A stretch of DNA of 64,000 nt from Gentiana macrophylla (lineage: Eukaryota; Streptophyta; Magnoliopsida; Gentianales; Gentianaceae). Positions 11,353-23,074 of the stretch are shown here, in pieces; the first letter of the stretch is position 1; every line of letters begins with the position of its first letter. Position numbers and translations under genes: made by a program. Where the stretch lies: positions 62,590,407 to 62,654,406 of the forward strand of contig CM047817.1 in NCBI GenBank assembly GCA_026214975.1. Reading direction: 5' to 3'. A model generated the notes under the pieces. The model did no database searches, was not told the DNA's origin, and worked only from the letters and a program-made list of their open reading frames with translations.

Positions 11353-12117
11353 CTTTCAATTTCTGTTAATGGTATATATCAGTAGGATTATGTCTCTACG
11401 ACTCTGGCTCGAGTTGCAACATTCTACCTTTTCCCCACTGCAAAAAGATTAAGCTTCCGGTCATTATGAATCAAACTGGAACCATGACTTCCGTTGATAG
11501 AACTAGAGATATGCCTGCTGGTCTGCTTAGAAAGTGCACGGTTAAGGCAGGAGGGTTCACTTTTCCAATTGATTTCACGGTTATAGACGTACCAGAGGAC
11601 CCAAGTGCCCCTGTTTTTTAGGAAGACCTTTCTTAGCGCCGAGCACATCAGTCATGGATTTTGATAATGGGGAGATCACTTTGATATTGAACAATGATAT
11701 GGTATCTTTTAAAATTTTAGAGCCCCTAGATAATAGGCCATAAAGTTGCAAGATGACGTATGATTCAGGAAAGGTGGAAATTATAGAGATAGAGAAGGAA
11801 GGGCATAAGCATCGAGAGGTTGTAGTAGAAACCTTTGAGCAGGAATTCATGAGACTAATGCTTAGAGAGAGAGAAAAGATAAGGACCACAATAAGAAGCT
11901 CATGGAAGTTAGTCCTTTCGTATTACGTAGTGATGGAATTGAGCCTAAATCGGGAAATATGGAGTCCTTGGGTGTAAAGTCTAAATCTCGATGCAGAGGC
12001 AGACCTAGTACACAAGCTAAGAGGGAGAGGCGTGCTAAGAGGCGAGCTCAAAAAGGTTTTATAAGGATACAACCCTTTGGAGCACAAGTTTGGCAAGTTA
12101 AAGCTCCAACCCCTTAA
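11353..12117 (+). pseudogene. AthA retropepsin remnant with basic C-terminal tail
   Basis: The active site reads YDSGSSCNILPF with the DSGSS codons at 11400-11414. The second half of the domain follows: FPIDFTVIDVPEDPSAPVF, then, after a frameshift, PFLAPSTSVMDFDNGEITL. The order flap, ILGRPFLA-like block, G-I-L block is that of Athila proteases. Downstream frames (11753-11977 and 11902-12117) continue with a charged helix-like stretch and then a very basic segment, RCRGRPSTQAKRERRAKRRA, which contains an AT-hook-like RGRP core. No RT follows. The protease would cleave Gag-Pol. Here it is broken by stops at about 11383 and 11620. Whether the basic tail belonged to the same protein is uncertain. 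Confidence 0.7.
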
Positions 12118-12903
12118 TGATCGAAAATCTGTTGAAAGTCGAGCTGGCTACTATACACTCAGAACTATTCCCTTGAACCCTTAGGTAGATTAGGAATGAA
12201 TAAAAGTAGCCGGATGAAGGGACGAGCTTTTTTTCATCCTACCGCACCCTTGGGCTTGAAACCGATGGTTGTTGGGAAGGTTTTTTTTTACTCGTTGTGG
12301 ATTCTAGTGAAATAGGTTAGGATCGAGTCAGATATAACAACAAAAGGAGTAAGAGGCTAGTGAATTTGAGGTCATAATTGAGCAGAGAGGTTGAGCAAAG
12401 TGTGCAGTGAAGGAGGATAGAGAAATCTGGAAAAAGCAGTCCCTGTAAACCATGGGTTACCTCCGGGTTACCGAGCAAGGATTTTCAAATTTCTAATTGT
12501 CAATTTATAAAGCTGAATTTTTAGAGACACGTGGAGGACACACGTTGTATCAGAGACTGCTAGTCATGAAAACCTGTCCCATTTTCCCTTCTTCTCAAAC
12601 ATTTCATCCTTTCCCACAATCCACCATAACTCCACCTCATTCCCATCAATCACCCCCGCAAATCCCTCACCCTAATTACTTCTCTACCCACTATCCTACC
12701 AAATCTTTCCACCTTCCATCATTTTTCCTATTAAAACCACCCTTTCACCACCATCATCATCATTCTCATCTACTATCATCTCCTCAAATCACCAAAAATT
12801 CTCCATTTCTCCTTCTTCCAAAAAATCCGACCACCATCACCACCACTATCACCACAATACCTCCACCAAAACCAAACCCTTTTTCCATTTTTACCAACAC
12901 AAA
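12118..12903 (+). other. AthA internal non-coding and low-complexity tract
   Basis: No gene is supported. At 12445-12480 there are more CGGTTTACC-like words (TGTAAACCATGGGTTACC, GGGTTACCGAGC). From about 12570 to 12895 the plus strand is C- and A-rich, with CAC/CAT triplets, giving a His/Pro/Thr-rich translation. It looks like decayed simple sequence. The last five bases, ACAAA (12899-12903), would be the left TSD of Tat1. Confidence 0.5.
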
Positions 12904-13531
12904 TGATAATGCGGTTTATTATCACGGTGGCTCTGCGGTGTATGTTGAGTGGATATCTGGCTTATTTGATTGTGTTTGAAGTGTGTGAGGCCGGTGGTGC
13001 TCGGCGGTGCTACGGCGGAGAGTATGAATGTTTGAGAGTAAAGGTTTTTGCAGAGTATGGTTCTCTTTTTGCAATTATAATATATCTTTGGTGGCTACAC
13101 AAGCCCTCCTTTTATAAGAGGAGGGAAGCTTAGGGCTTAAGTAAGACAGGTAGGTCATAAGATATCTTAGAAGTTAAGTAAACTAAATATCTAAACGAGA
13201 AGTGGATTAAATATCTCGGCGGTGTCCTATATGGTCACGTGAGTCGCGCCAAGACATGGGTCGCATGCTTCCTCAGCCTGCCTTACTTTTTCTCTCTGCT
13301 GCTTCCCATAAGTCTCGTGCGGTCTCTTATGGACCTATTGTCCAGGTCGCAGGATGGCCCCCTGAGTCTCTAGTGACCTTAAAGGTTTGAGTCCTCTAGG
13401 CGGGGATCCGGCTGTAGTGACCCTGACTTGATTGGAGTCGCGGACGCTATGGCCGCTAGCCTTATCCGACTCGGTGGTCTAGATAGGCCGTTTCCGGGAC
13501 TCCTAGGTGGCGATATTATTTAGGCATATCA
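12904..13531 (-). repeat. Tat1 3' LTR
   Basis: On the minus strand it runs TGATATGCC...CGCATTATCA, with inverted ends TGATA/TATCA, 628 bp. A minus-strand TATA box (TATAAAA) lies at 13110-13116, about 205 bp from the LTR 3' end. The right edge is set by the TATCA end next to a purine-rich PPT. The left edge matches the same point at 63775. Confidence 0.85.
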
Positions 13532-13546
13532 ATGGCCCCCTACTCC
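13532..13546 (-). other. Tat1 polypurine tract
   Basis: On the minus strand the sequence GGAGTAGGGGGCCAT touches the LTR start. Position and purine content fit the plus-strand primer. Confidence 0.75.
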
Positions 13547-14128
13547 ATGTCTTGGGTATTTTCATGAAATTTTAAGCGTGGAGTAAAGTGTATGCATGGA
13601 TCATCCATTATGTGGGTCTTTGGCGACCTCGTCATTTGTAACGACCTTACTTAGGACCGCGCTATCAATGGACGGCCTCAAAGAACTCTTTTTGTGTCTT
13701 TGGCGACCTCTTCATTAGTAACGACCTTACTTAGGACTATGCTATCAGCCAGACGGCCTCAAAGAGCTCTTTTTGGGTCTTTGGCGACCTCGTTGTTTGT
13801 AACGACCTTACTTAGGACCTCGCTATCAGGCTGACGGCCTCAAAGTGCTCTTTTTGGGTCTTTGGCGACCTCGTCGTTTGTAACGACCCTACTTAGGACC
13901 ACGCTATCAAGAGGACTGCCTCAAATCACTTGGAAGACAGCCTGTTTACGCCGTGCTATTAAGCGGACGGATTTTTGCTGAAGGAAAATGCCTGTCGCCG
14001 GCGAGCTTGTTCTTGGCGAGGTGGTCTATAAGTTCATGAGTAGTGCAGTAGTTGAACCGTCGGATCCTGGCTGTCGTCATCCTTCTTGATAACCGCAATT
14101 ACGTGGGCATTAATGCCCTTCTAGTAAC
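13547..14128 (-). other. Tat1 3' UTR, left part
   Basis: No gene is present. Its main content is a four-copy tandem repeat (13616-13938), listed separately. The last five bases, GTAAC (14124-14128), are the left TSD copy of CopM. The 3' UTR resumes at 29085. Confidence 0.7.
13616..13938. repeat. Tandem repeat, about 81 bp x 4, in Tat1 3' UTR
   Basis: Units start with GTCTTTGGCGACCTC at 13616, 13696, 13777 and 13858, giving periods of 80, 81 and 81 bp. Each holds AACGACC(T)TACTTAGGAC, a CGCTATCA block and GGCCTCAAA. Units differ by scattered substitutions. The last copy decays after about 13930. Confidence 0.92.
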
Positions 14129-15802
14129 TGAAGGATGCAGGTTCTTAGATCTAAACGAGTTAGATCTACGCGCAGCGGATGGATCACGATTTATATGACA
14201 CAATTCATAATTAAAGGACTTAAACTACTACAAGGGGGTTAAGATTATAATACCAATAACGGGAAGAGTCGCCTTGATCTTCCGATGTGTTCTCCAAACG
14301 GCGGTTGGTGGACACCCATCTTGATACATGAGCCTCCTAGATATGCAACACCAAGAAAAACTCCAAGTTTTTCTTCAACCAGAAACCCAAGACAAGAAAC
14401 AAATTTTTCTTCTCTCTTTTTTGTATAGGTCTAAATTTTCCTTGGCCTTATGTCTTGGAAGAACTCTCTTTATATAGGAGAGTAAATCCTTGGCCTCCAA
14501 GTTTCTAATCAATTAAATAATTAATTAAAAAGAAATCACAATAAAGGATAATTCCATTTATAAAAGATTGTGATTAATCAATCAATCAATTACAAATAAA
14601 TCATCTTTTATTAATCGTTAATCACACAAGAAAATCAAATCTTGCATTTAATGAAGTATGAGACGCCATATACACTAGGTTTTAGGCCCACAGAAAATGT
14701 CTTTTCTGTGTATTATATTATTTAGCCCAACTAAATAATATCCATGCATATCAATCAATTAGCCCAGCCAATTAATTATCACTGAGGCCCAAATAACAAG
14801 ATTATTAGTCTGAATTACAGAAACCACATCGGGGACCATGGACCTATAACCAGTAGCTCCAATAATTAATTATTCATCGAACAGAATAAGTACATCAATT
14901 ATTAATTCCGGGATTACGCCACCATAAACCCGGCCCGAACTCTCTGATTATAGATGTATACTTATACTCAACCCATAGAGTGAATAAGCGTCCATTGATA
15001 TAATCACTACATACGGATTAACCCTCCATAGACTTTCCATTCGTGAACCCAACTCAGAATATCTTATCCTTATTTACCATTAACCCCCTGATGATCAATT
15101 AGCACACATATCTGACTAGTAGCTAACTAGTCAAATGTGAACTCCCGGGATCGATCACTTTCTTAGGGCTAACAAATAAGGGGACTGTCTCTCTACTTCC
15201 CGCGGGAAGGAATGGATTCCATGTCTGTGAAAATCAGAACTACTCACTCATCTGGAGATAGTGCCAATGAGAAGTGGCTTGGAACACATATTAAAGTGAA
15301 CCGTAACTAACACATCAAACACTACCCCGAGACAAGCAGCACCCTGTGATCACCTCAGGATTAAGGTTGATCCATATATGATCATCTAATGATTTAATAA
15401 GATTCCTCGATTACGGAATTATATCGGGAAATTCAGATTAAATCGGTCCAGTCCTATATGAATGCCATCATATATAAATGCCCCACGTAGGTACCCTCTA
15501 CCGACAAATCCGGATAAGACTATCACACCCTAAGGTGTTCAGGCGCATTATTGGTGTTTTAATCAAGAGACCCTAAACTCGATTAAGTTCACCACGGACT
15601 AACAGATTTAAGTATATCACCACTAACTCAATCCTCACGTGTAATCCATACACCGAAAGTTAAATGGTTACATCTGAGATATACTTAGGGTTTGCGGCAG
15701 ATGTATTACTTTACAAGCACAAAGCAAGTAATAAGGTGAGATAAATTACATCATCCATTAAAAACAATTACACAAATTGTCTTTCGGGCACTACACCTAA
15801 CA
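14129..15802 (-). repeat. CopM 3' LTR (left copy)
   Basis: The 1674-bp LTR reads TGTTAGGTGTAGTGCC...CCTGCATCCTTCA on the minus strand. A TATA box (TATATAAAG) lies on the minus strand at 14468-14476. No gene is inside it. Confidence 0.85.
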
Positions 15803-15818
15803 ATCTCCCACTTGCACG
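15803..15818 (-). other. CopM polypurine tract
   Basis: On the minus strand AAGTGGGAGAT touches the LTR start TGTTAGG. This is a common PPT of plant copia elements. Confidence 0.8.
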
Positions 15819-17132
15819 AAATGACAAGCAACGATTGTTTTTAGAGCACACCCGTTCTCATCTTATTTACAACACTCGCCCACTTGCTCTAAAAGCAGAT
15901 GAGACATATCCATCAATGCCGTACCCTCCAAGCACTCGACTTGGTACACTGATTAGCTAGGTTGTCGACTCGAGACGATCTTTAGGATTGAAACGTTGTC
16001 GGTCCTTCCAATCAGGCGGTACTCTCTCTCAATATGCTTTTGACTTCTTGTGACCGAGAAGATACTTCTAAGCTATCTCTTCACTGCTTTCACAATGAAG
16101 TGATATCGGCTTATCAGACCTGGAATTACTCCCAGACCAAAAAGGAAATTCTAAGCACTATGAGTAAACACCGAGCCCGAGATCAACTTAATGATCATCC
16201 TTAATCGACTACAAGTCGAGAATCGATTATAGTCAACCATATTAGAGTTTGCACCTGAATATACAAGCATATGATTCCTCGTTCTCTAACGATACTTGAG
16301 GACGTACTAAACCGCTACTTATTGCTTGAATCCAAGATTCAACTGCAATTGACTCGTTTTAAGCTGACTTGCCCTTATCCCAGAGAGACTCTATCCCATT
16401 TTCTCTTTATCCGAAGATTTGGAGAATCATTCCTGAGAGGTAGGGTAGGACTACTCTCGATGAATGCTGCAACCGTTTATGCATAATCATCTTATTCAAT
16501 AAGATAGGTGGGATAGCCAATGACTTATTCTCGTGAATTTGACCGAATCAAATTCTTAGAATATAGTCCAATTCTCTCATCCAGAGAATCTTGGCGTGTC
16601 AGTTTCCGACTTCAGATAGCACACCCATGTTGTTTCCAACCGTTTTAGTGTTATCATTTATGAACACTAATGCTACTACTTTAACAATATTGATATCCAG
16701 TCTACGAAAAAACTTATCAATATTTTGGTCAAGTCCACATATTTTAAAACATGTGACTTTTAAATGACCAAGAGGTTCTCTTAAATCCACAAAGGATATA
16801 AGCCATGGCGAGCTTCCTACCAATGGTTCTTTACGAATAAATTAAGATATCGTTAGTCTCGTAAAAAGGTATTGAGAGAATCACCCTATCTTACGCTTTG
16901 TAACGAATCCGTTATTCATTCTCGGCTAAAACCCTTCATTACTCAATGAATTGATTCCGTTGTTCGGCAAGAAAGTCTTGGGAATCACCCCTATTTTCTG
17001 CTTTCTAACGAAATCTAGCAAGACTGAGTGATGAGAGAGTTCAAGGTCTGGTTAACTCTCTACTTGTCAGGGAATCACCCCTATACCACTCAACTTTACG
17101 CTGAAAGTTTAAACTCAGTGTGGTTCCAATTG
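15819..17132 (-). pseudogene. CopM pol remnant (RNase H-like region), very decayed
   Basis: This is the minus-strand sequence upstream of the PPT, where a copia RNase H should end. No long frame is left. At 16020-16160 the order of short segments (CAATATGCTTTTGACTTCTTGTG in pieces, then a GTGATATCGGCTTATCAGACC block) resembles the antisense of the copia RNase H region in plant elements, which is how I place it. This is recognition from nucleotide pattern, not from a translation. Small frames (16271-16486, 16599-16823) look spurious. Confidence 0.45.
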
Positions 17133-17194
17133 CCCCCACTGGGCCTGAGATACTCAGGTGGGCCTGAGATACTCTTTTCTATGTAGATCCAATT
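17133..17194 (+). repeat. 62-bp direct duplication, left copy (flanks S)
   Basis: Begins CCCCCACTGGGCCTGAGATA and ends TGTAGATCCAATT. An identical 62-bp copy lies at 18735-18796 on the other side of the isolated LTR S. The block itself holds a shorter internal repeat of GGGCCTGAGATACTC. Confidence 0.95.
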
Positions 17195-18734
17195 CAGGGT
17201 GAATTTATAGTGTTTTTAACGATATATTTTATATCAAAATTCCCCCATATTCGTATTATTTTCATAGGAATCGAGCCTTATATTCAAATATTGAGTAAAT
17301 GATATTTTTAAATGGTAATTCTCAAAATGTAATGAATTTTGTGCTTAATTGATGATTTATTGTTAATTTGGAATTGTATTACATTTTGGTGTTATTCATT
17401 GATTAATTAGGAGCTCACAAGTGTTGAAGTTTGGAAGTGACAAGTGGCAAGGGATAAGATCAAGGAGAGCAAGTCATGAATCATCTAGAATATCCAAGAG
17501 ATAAGGTTTGTTACAAAGGATAAGGATGGGTTGTTAAGAGATAAGGCCAAAGAATCAGCGGATAAGCTCGAAGCGAGTGCAAATCAAGGCGTTGGGATTG
17601 GAACCAATGTTCCATGCTGAAAATCAGCGCTCAAGACCAAAAAGCGATCGAGAGCTCGAACCACGGCCCAGAATCAAGCGTTCAAGCCGTAATCATGCGT
17701 TCAGATACTGGATCAAGCGTTCTACATGCTGAATCGGAGTTCAAACTCTGGCGGCGTTCAAGATCTCTGCCACTAATTCCTATATAAATACAGCAGCTCC
17801 CAATTCATTCATAGACATTATTATAGATCAGATTTTCTTCCACACACCAAAAACACAGAGCAGCCGCTCCTTCTTGGCTTCAAGGCGATCACCCAAGCCT
17901 TGTGCTTGGGTGATCCGGGTTAGATTAGGTTTTACTTCTTTTGTTTTCCTTTTCTTGTTCGATCACCATGATGATCTCTCAAGCTTTGAACTTGGAGCGA
18001 TCATGTAATACTTTTCAAAAACTTCTATTTCTTGTCCATGGATGATCTTGTGAGTTTAATTTTAAAGTTGTTTTCTTTCCTTTGATTATGTGTTATGCAA
18101 TCGATAACGAAAGTTGTATTGCTATTGATGTTTACCGTATGACGAAAGTCGGTGTAAACCTTAGATCACCATAGGAAAGATGAGATTTTTAACCTTGACA
18201 TAACGAAAGTTGATAGGTTGAATCTCTAGGTTGTTAGATTGAGAGATCTTGCACCTCGTTTTATGATGTGTTAATCTTTAAAATCGAGAGATAAAAGATT
18301 ACTTAAGAGAGGTGAACCACAACTTGAATTAAATCATCATAAGATAATCTAGGGAAGAATTAAGGGTTGCGGGATGGTGGATCATGTTTGTTCTATGTTA
18401 TATTGCTTTAGTCGTTATCATGGGTTCGTTAGTTTTACTGTTTTTCGTAGTTGTAGTTTTATTTATGTTGGTTCGCAATTATTGTTTCCTGGCTTTGGAT
18501 TAATAGTCCTCTGTCCAGTTTACTTGTCTGTTTTAGTTTTAGTAATAACTAGTAGTAACAATTGGAAAGATTAATGAAATTAGATTCAACATCCCAATTC
18601 CCTGTGGATCGACCCCTTACTTATCTCGCTATACTATCAACTACCCGGTGTTTGGCCGGTTAGGAGTTAGTTTTGCATCTAAGTTAGGGTTTATAAATTT
18701 TCTTTTGTTTAAATGATGCAAAATCCTCTCAACA
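17195..18734 (+). repeat. S: isolated Athila-like LTR, first bases missing
   Basis: About 1540 bp align end to end with the N1 LTR: AGGGTGAATTTATAGTG at the start against AGGGTCAATTTGTAGTG, and GCAAAATCCTCTCAACA at the end against GCAAAATCCCTCCAACA. A TATA box (TATATAAATA) is at 17781-17790, after several GCGTTCAA words, and the CCCTGTGGATCGACC box is at about 18599-18613. The terminal TGTTA is not present. No partner LTR, primer site or 5-bp TSD is found. Instead, identical 62-bp blocks lie on either side. Confidence 0.85.
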
Positions 18735-18796
18735 CCCCCACTGGGCCTGAGATACTCAGGTGGGCCTGAGATACTCTTTTCTATGTAGATCCAATT
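18735..18796 (+). repeat. 62-bp direct duplication, right copy
   Basis: Identical to 17133-17194. It is followed by a further partial copy of its last 23 bases (18800-18822) and of its first part (18825-18849), so this spot has been duplicated more than once. Confidence 0.95.
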
Positions 18797-21019
18797 CGAC
18801 TCTTTTCTATGTAGATCCAATTGCTCCCACTGGGCCTGAGATACTCAGGTGGTTCTACAATAGACTGAACAAAAATGGAGTACAAAAACTCCATTTACAG
18901 GGTTAAAGCTATCAAACCAACCTCTATGATCAGAATCCTATACAGCCCACTAAGAGCCATAGGTTATTGATCACCCCAGCAGACCGTAAAGTCCACAAAA
19001 CCACAATGGGTCAATGGTTAAACCATACTCCCCATGCGTGGTGGATTGACATCCCGATCTAGTAGTATTTATCGGTGTAATCACCAACAACCGATGTTGG
19101 GCGTGGTCCGATTAAATCGATAGTAACTACCTTTGGGTAACCGTACTCCAAGGTTTAAGGTTGTTACTTATAGATTCTATCGAAGGCTTGTGACAGTTCA
19201 ACCGTCACTTTACGATCTCAAGAATCTTATAATCAACCTTCACTCGTCTCATTAAGATATTTCACGAGCAATCACAATCAATCGAGCGTATGCATAAAAT
19301 CTGCAAATTCTACCTTCAAGCATTAAATGCTAAATGCCTACATTTATGGAAGTGGTGTGAACCGAATTCACTCATTATCCATAAATTCACCGGCATCTTT
19401 TAGGTAGACTTCTCGGTTTACATAATAATGTTAACCGTTATTTTGCAACCAATTATCTTAATCGAGTTTAACGATTGTATTGTAGCACATTAATAACTAT
19501 ATCGAGGCAAGTCTATGGTTTCTTCCTCGGTGAGAAGCATTCCACTTAGGAGGCGTGCCGAGCATCGATCCCAAGACTATGCGATAGCCTATTTCGAGCA
19601 TGGAATACTCTATTCTCTGCTAAAATCGAGAGACTCCTCCTCGTATTCTTTTGATAAACTAAATCACGTTTCGAGTAGTTATCAGACAAAATGTCATCAC
19701 TCAAAAACTCCCACTAGCTTGTATCTCTCACTAGACCCCGAAGGTCATGGTGAACAAGCTATGTTACCCCTTCAAATCTATTACCCTTTCCCGATTGAAA
19801 GGAAACTTAGTCATTGTTCCTTTGAGATAGTTTTCCTTGACTGGGAGATAGGAATCACCCTTAGCCAGTCGTGAGGTCTTTTCTCTAGGATATGTGCACT
19901 AATTAATAGATATTGAAGGGTCGTTTATCTTAATATGGAAACCTTTTACCTTTAATAGTTTTAGATGTGTTACACATACCTATTCAGCTTTTCTTAGGTG
20001 GTTCTGTCTTTATCAAACAAAGTCCGAGTCACAGATTCGTACTACAAATGTCATCTTCACTTTGTTTAAGGCAAATCAGAGTATCGAGATGAAAGTGAAT
20101 CCTTTTGTTTCAACGAATCCAGTGTGAGAAAAATAAATTTTTCTTTGATATTCAAGGATAGAATCCGAAATTCATTTCCTTATATCACTCCCACTATTAT
20201 AGCTGAAATAGCTGCCCGTTGTCTACTTTATTAATTGTTAATGCACAGCTTTCTTGTTCTTCCAAAGAACTAAGCTACCGAGTCAAGTTACTCGGTTTAA
20301 GAAAGTCGCTAAGGATTCATTGGTTAAGTGATCCGAAATCACTTTCCTTATCCTATACTTTCTGTAATTAATTTTTTGGTTTAGCCTCAAAACTTTAGTT
20401 AAGATGATTAACACTTACAGACATTCTTTCCCATTCTCAAATTTCCTTAAAAGGAAATAGTCTTGAACTAGCAGTTCAATTGAGTAGACACTACTCGTGA
20501 ACTGTGGGATGTCTAATGAAAGCGTTACCCAGTGGGACTAATTTTCTAATTAGAAAAACAACAGATAAAAGCTCCCACTAGTTTATCGGTTCCAAATACC
20601 GTCTAACTAGCGACACTTTAATTTATGATTCACTAATTTTTCTATTAGAAAATTTCTCGTGTAGACACTACACAATTAAAATTCACTAGAATAATTTTAT
20701 CGTCCTAATCATCTTTCAAACTAACTATGGTTGTCTCTCGTTCAACACGAGTGACAGCAGTGACATACTTATTTACGTCACTTAAGTCTTGAAGGTTCAA
20801 GAAAAATATCTCTTCCGAAAAATTAATCGCATGTAAGATCAATAAGTACAACGTTCTAGTTACTTGCCACCTTTTAACGAAGTCATTACTAGTCAATTTT
20901 ACACTAGCAGTCTAGCACCCTAGAGAGATATATAAATAGTTGTAAATAAAATTGACAGAAAATAAATCCAAATCGTACACTACTAATAAATTTTAGGAAC
21001 ATAAACTAAGTACTTATAG
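18797..21019 (-). other. CopM internal region, no readable gene
   Basis: This part of CopM has no coding region I can support; the 119-codon plus-strand frame at 19515-19874 has no recognisable motif and is on the wrong strand. The sequence is AT-rich with the same general texture as 15819-17132 and is probably decayed pol. It ends at the N1 insertion. Confidence 0.5.
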
Positions 21020-21024
21020 TCTAT

Positions 21025-22748
21025 TGTTAAGGGTCAATTTGTAGTGTTTTATAAGGATATATTTTATATCAATATTCCCCATATATGGATGTTTTTCGTA
21101 GAATTCGAGCTTATAATCGATTAATTGAGCAAATGACGTTTTGAATAGTTAAAATGCAAAATCGAGTAAATATCGTGGTTTTATTATCTATTTTGTATGG
21201 TTTTACGTTTTGCTCGGTTTTGTCATCTTTTAGGTGCACAAATGTGGAATGGAAGAGGTCTAAATGATGTTTGATTGAAGATTAAAGTGGAAAGAAAGAG
21301 ATACAAGAGGATGAAGATGAAATAAAGCTTGGGAAAATCCAAAAACGACTCGTAATACGACGGCTAATCAAAAGGCGTTTTACAAGAAGAGTCCTTAATG
21401 AAAGTTGTAGAGTTTTCCGAGAGCTTTTTTATGACATTCGGATCATAATTTTTGGAGGTCTACAACTCAAGATATGGATTTTAGAAGTTTTATGCCAATA
21501 AATATTCCATGCACAAAGAAAGAGGTGAACCAAATGTTGAATTGTAAATCAAGGCGTCCAGAGGCAAAAACATGTACAGAGTCTTGACATGATGTGCTTC
21601 GACGGCGTCCATTGTGGTAAACGAGCGTCCGCCACCGCCATGCACAGCCGCCTCACTTTTTAATTACAGCCGCATGCAAATTCTTTTTGGAAAAAGAATT
21701 ATTCAGCCGACATACATAATGCAAAATCCTAATTAAATTAGGATTATTTTCAGCCGCAAAAAGCAAAGGAACAGCCGCCTTAGTTGACCTATAAATACAT
21801 GCATGTATTAAAAACCTAAATCCAATTATTCATATCAAATATTCAGCCGCAATTTTACACAACAGCGGCAGCTTTGAAGCTTTCAAGGCCGGTCACCCGA
21901 GCCTTGTGCTCGGGTGATCCGGGTTAGATTAGGATGTCGTTTTTCTTCCGTTTTCGATTCATGGATTCAATCATGTACCAAACTACGTGAGTTTATTTAT
22001 TTAATTTATTCAGTCCTTATTCGTTTTTTATGATCTTTAATTGATTTTGTATCTTTCTTTGATTATGATGCTATGTGTGAACTTTATCGAGAGATTTGTT
22101 TGCGATTGATAGTTACAACATACGAGAGTTGCGTAATGTTAGATCAGCATAGAAAGATAGGATCTTTAATCATTAATTATGTGACAAATTAATTGGTTAG
22201 ATTTCTAGGTTGTTAGGTTCTAAAATACGGAAGTTAACCTGAATCTACACCGAGTTTTGTTTGGTAAATCGATCTCAACATTCGGAAGATGAGAGATTGA
22301 TAAATTGGACTCACTAAGGAATTAGAATCCATAGCTTGAGATTAAATTCACTAAGGAATTAGGGATTTGTATCTCGTGTAAGGTGAAACCACAATTTGAA
22401 TTAAAATCATGAGATGAACTAGGATTGAAATCACTTGGTTTGTGCACTGTTTGATCCCATGTATCTTTAGTTTAGTTTAGGTTGTGTTATTTTATTTCGT
22501 AGGTTAGATTTATTTTAATTGCTCTTTCGTTTATTTTATTTGTTCTTTCGTTTATTCGTTTTTCCTAAGTAACAATTGAAAGGAATTAGTGAAATTAGAT
22601 TCAACATCCCAATTCCCTATGGATCGACCCCTTACTCACTTCGCTCTACTATCAATTACCCGGTATTCGGCCGGTTAGGAGTTAGTTTTGCATGGTAGTT
22701 AGGGTTTATAAATTTTCTTTTGTTTAATGATGCAAAATCCCTCCAACA
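21025..22748 (+). repeat. N1 5' LTR
   Basis: TGTTAAGGGTC...CCCTCCAACA. TATA box TATAAATA at 21790-21797. CpG-rich words (GACGGCGTCC, ACGAGCGTCCGCC) lie at about 21600-21640, upstream of the TATA box. The ATTCCC(T)ATGGATCGACC box is at about 22612-22629. Confidence 0.95.
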
Positions 22749-22752
22749 AAAG

Positions 22753-22770
22753 TGGCGCCGTTGCCGGGGA
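22753..22770 (+). other. N1 primer binding site
   Basis: TGGCGCCGTTGCCGGGGA begins 4 bp after the LTR. It is the tRNA-Asp-type site of Athila/Tat elements. Confidence 0.92.
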
Positions 22771-23074
22771 ATAGGTGTCATGTTGAATCTGATCTTGTTA
22801 TTTCTCGATTTTGTTACGTTTATTTTTCGTTTTAATAAAAGTAGCCTTTACCTAATCGAGAGTTTTTATTTTGCCGTGTTTCGATGACCATAAGGTTAAG
22901 AATGTGCAAAATTTTTTTACTCGATTTGTTTAAACGTGAAGTATGTGTTTATGTGTTTTCTGATCTAACCTCTTTGTGCTTTAATTGAAAGTGGCTCTTT
23001 GTGATCGTGTGTTAATATGTGTTTTAAGTTTTTAGGGTTTGTCTGCGTTTTCCTGCTCTCTGCTGTGTGTATTC

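Larger units (their letters stand above)
9198..12903 (+). mobile_element. AthA: Athila-like Ty3-gypsy element, 5' part
   Basis: A 1442-bp LTR (9198-10639) is followed by a tRNA-Asp-type primer site and then by a Gypsy-type retropepsin remnant at 11400. At 12904 the element is interrupted by Tat1. Its 3' LTR is not seen and should lie beyond the right edge, past the end of Tat1. Only about 0.75 kb separates the primer site from the protease, too short for an Athila gag, so the element is probably internally deleted or non-autonomous. The last bases of the LTR (GATCA, then AG) match those of N2, suggesting kinship between these two families. Confidence 0.75.

Noticed and set aside
12497..12979. 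160-codon His/Pro/Thr-rich frame
   Set aside because: It runs across the edge of the Tat1 LTR at 12904, and its composition comes from CAC/CAT simple sequence. Not a gene.
13616..13938. Centromeric satellite
   Set aside because: Only four copies within a retrotransposon 3' UTR; no long array is present in this window.
19515..19874. 119-codon plus-strand frame in CopM
   Set aside because: It is antisense to the element, has no domain, and the surrounding region is decayed pol-like DNA.
22601..22640. tRNA gene (B-box-like GGATCGACC)
   Set aside because: No acceptor stem, D arm or anticodon arm can be drawn around it; the box recurs at the same LTR position in several families.
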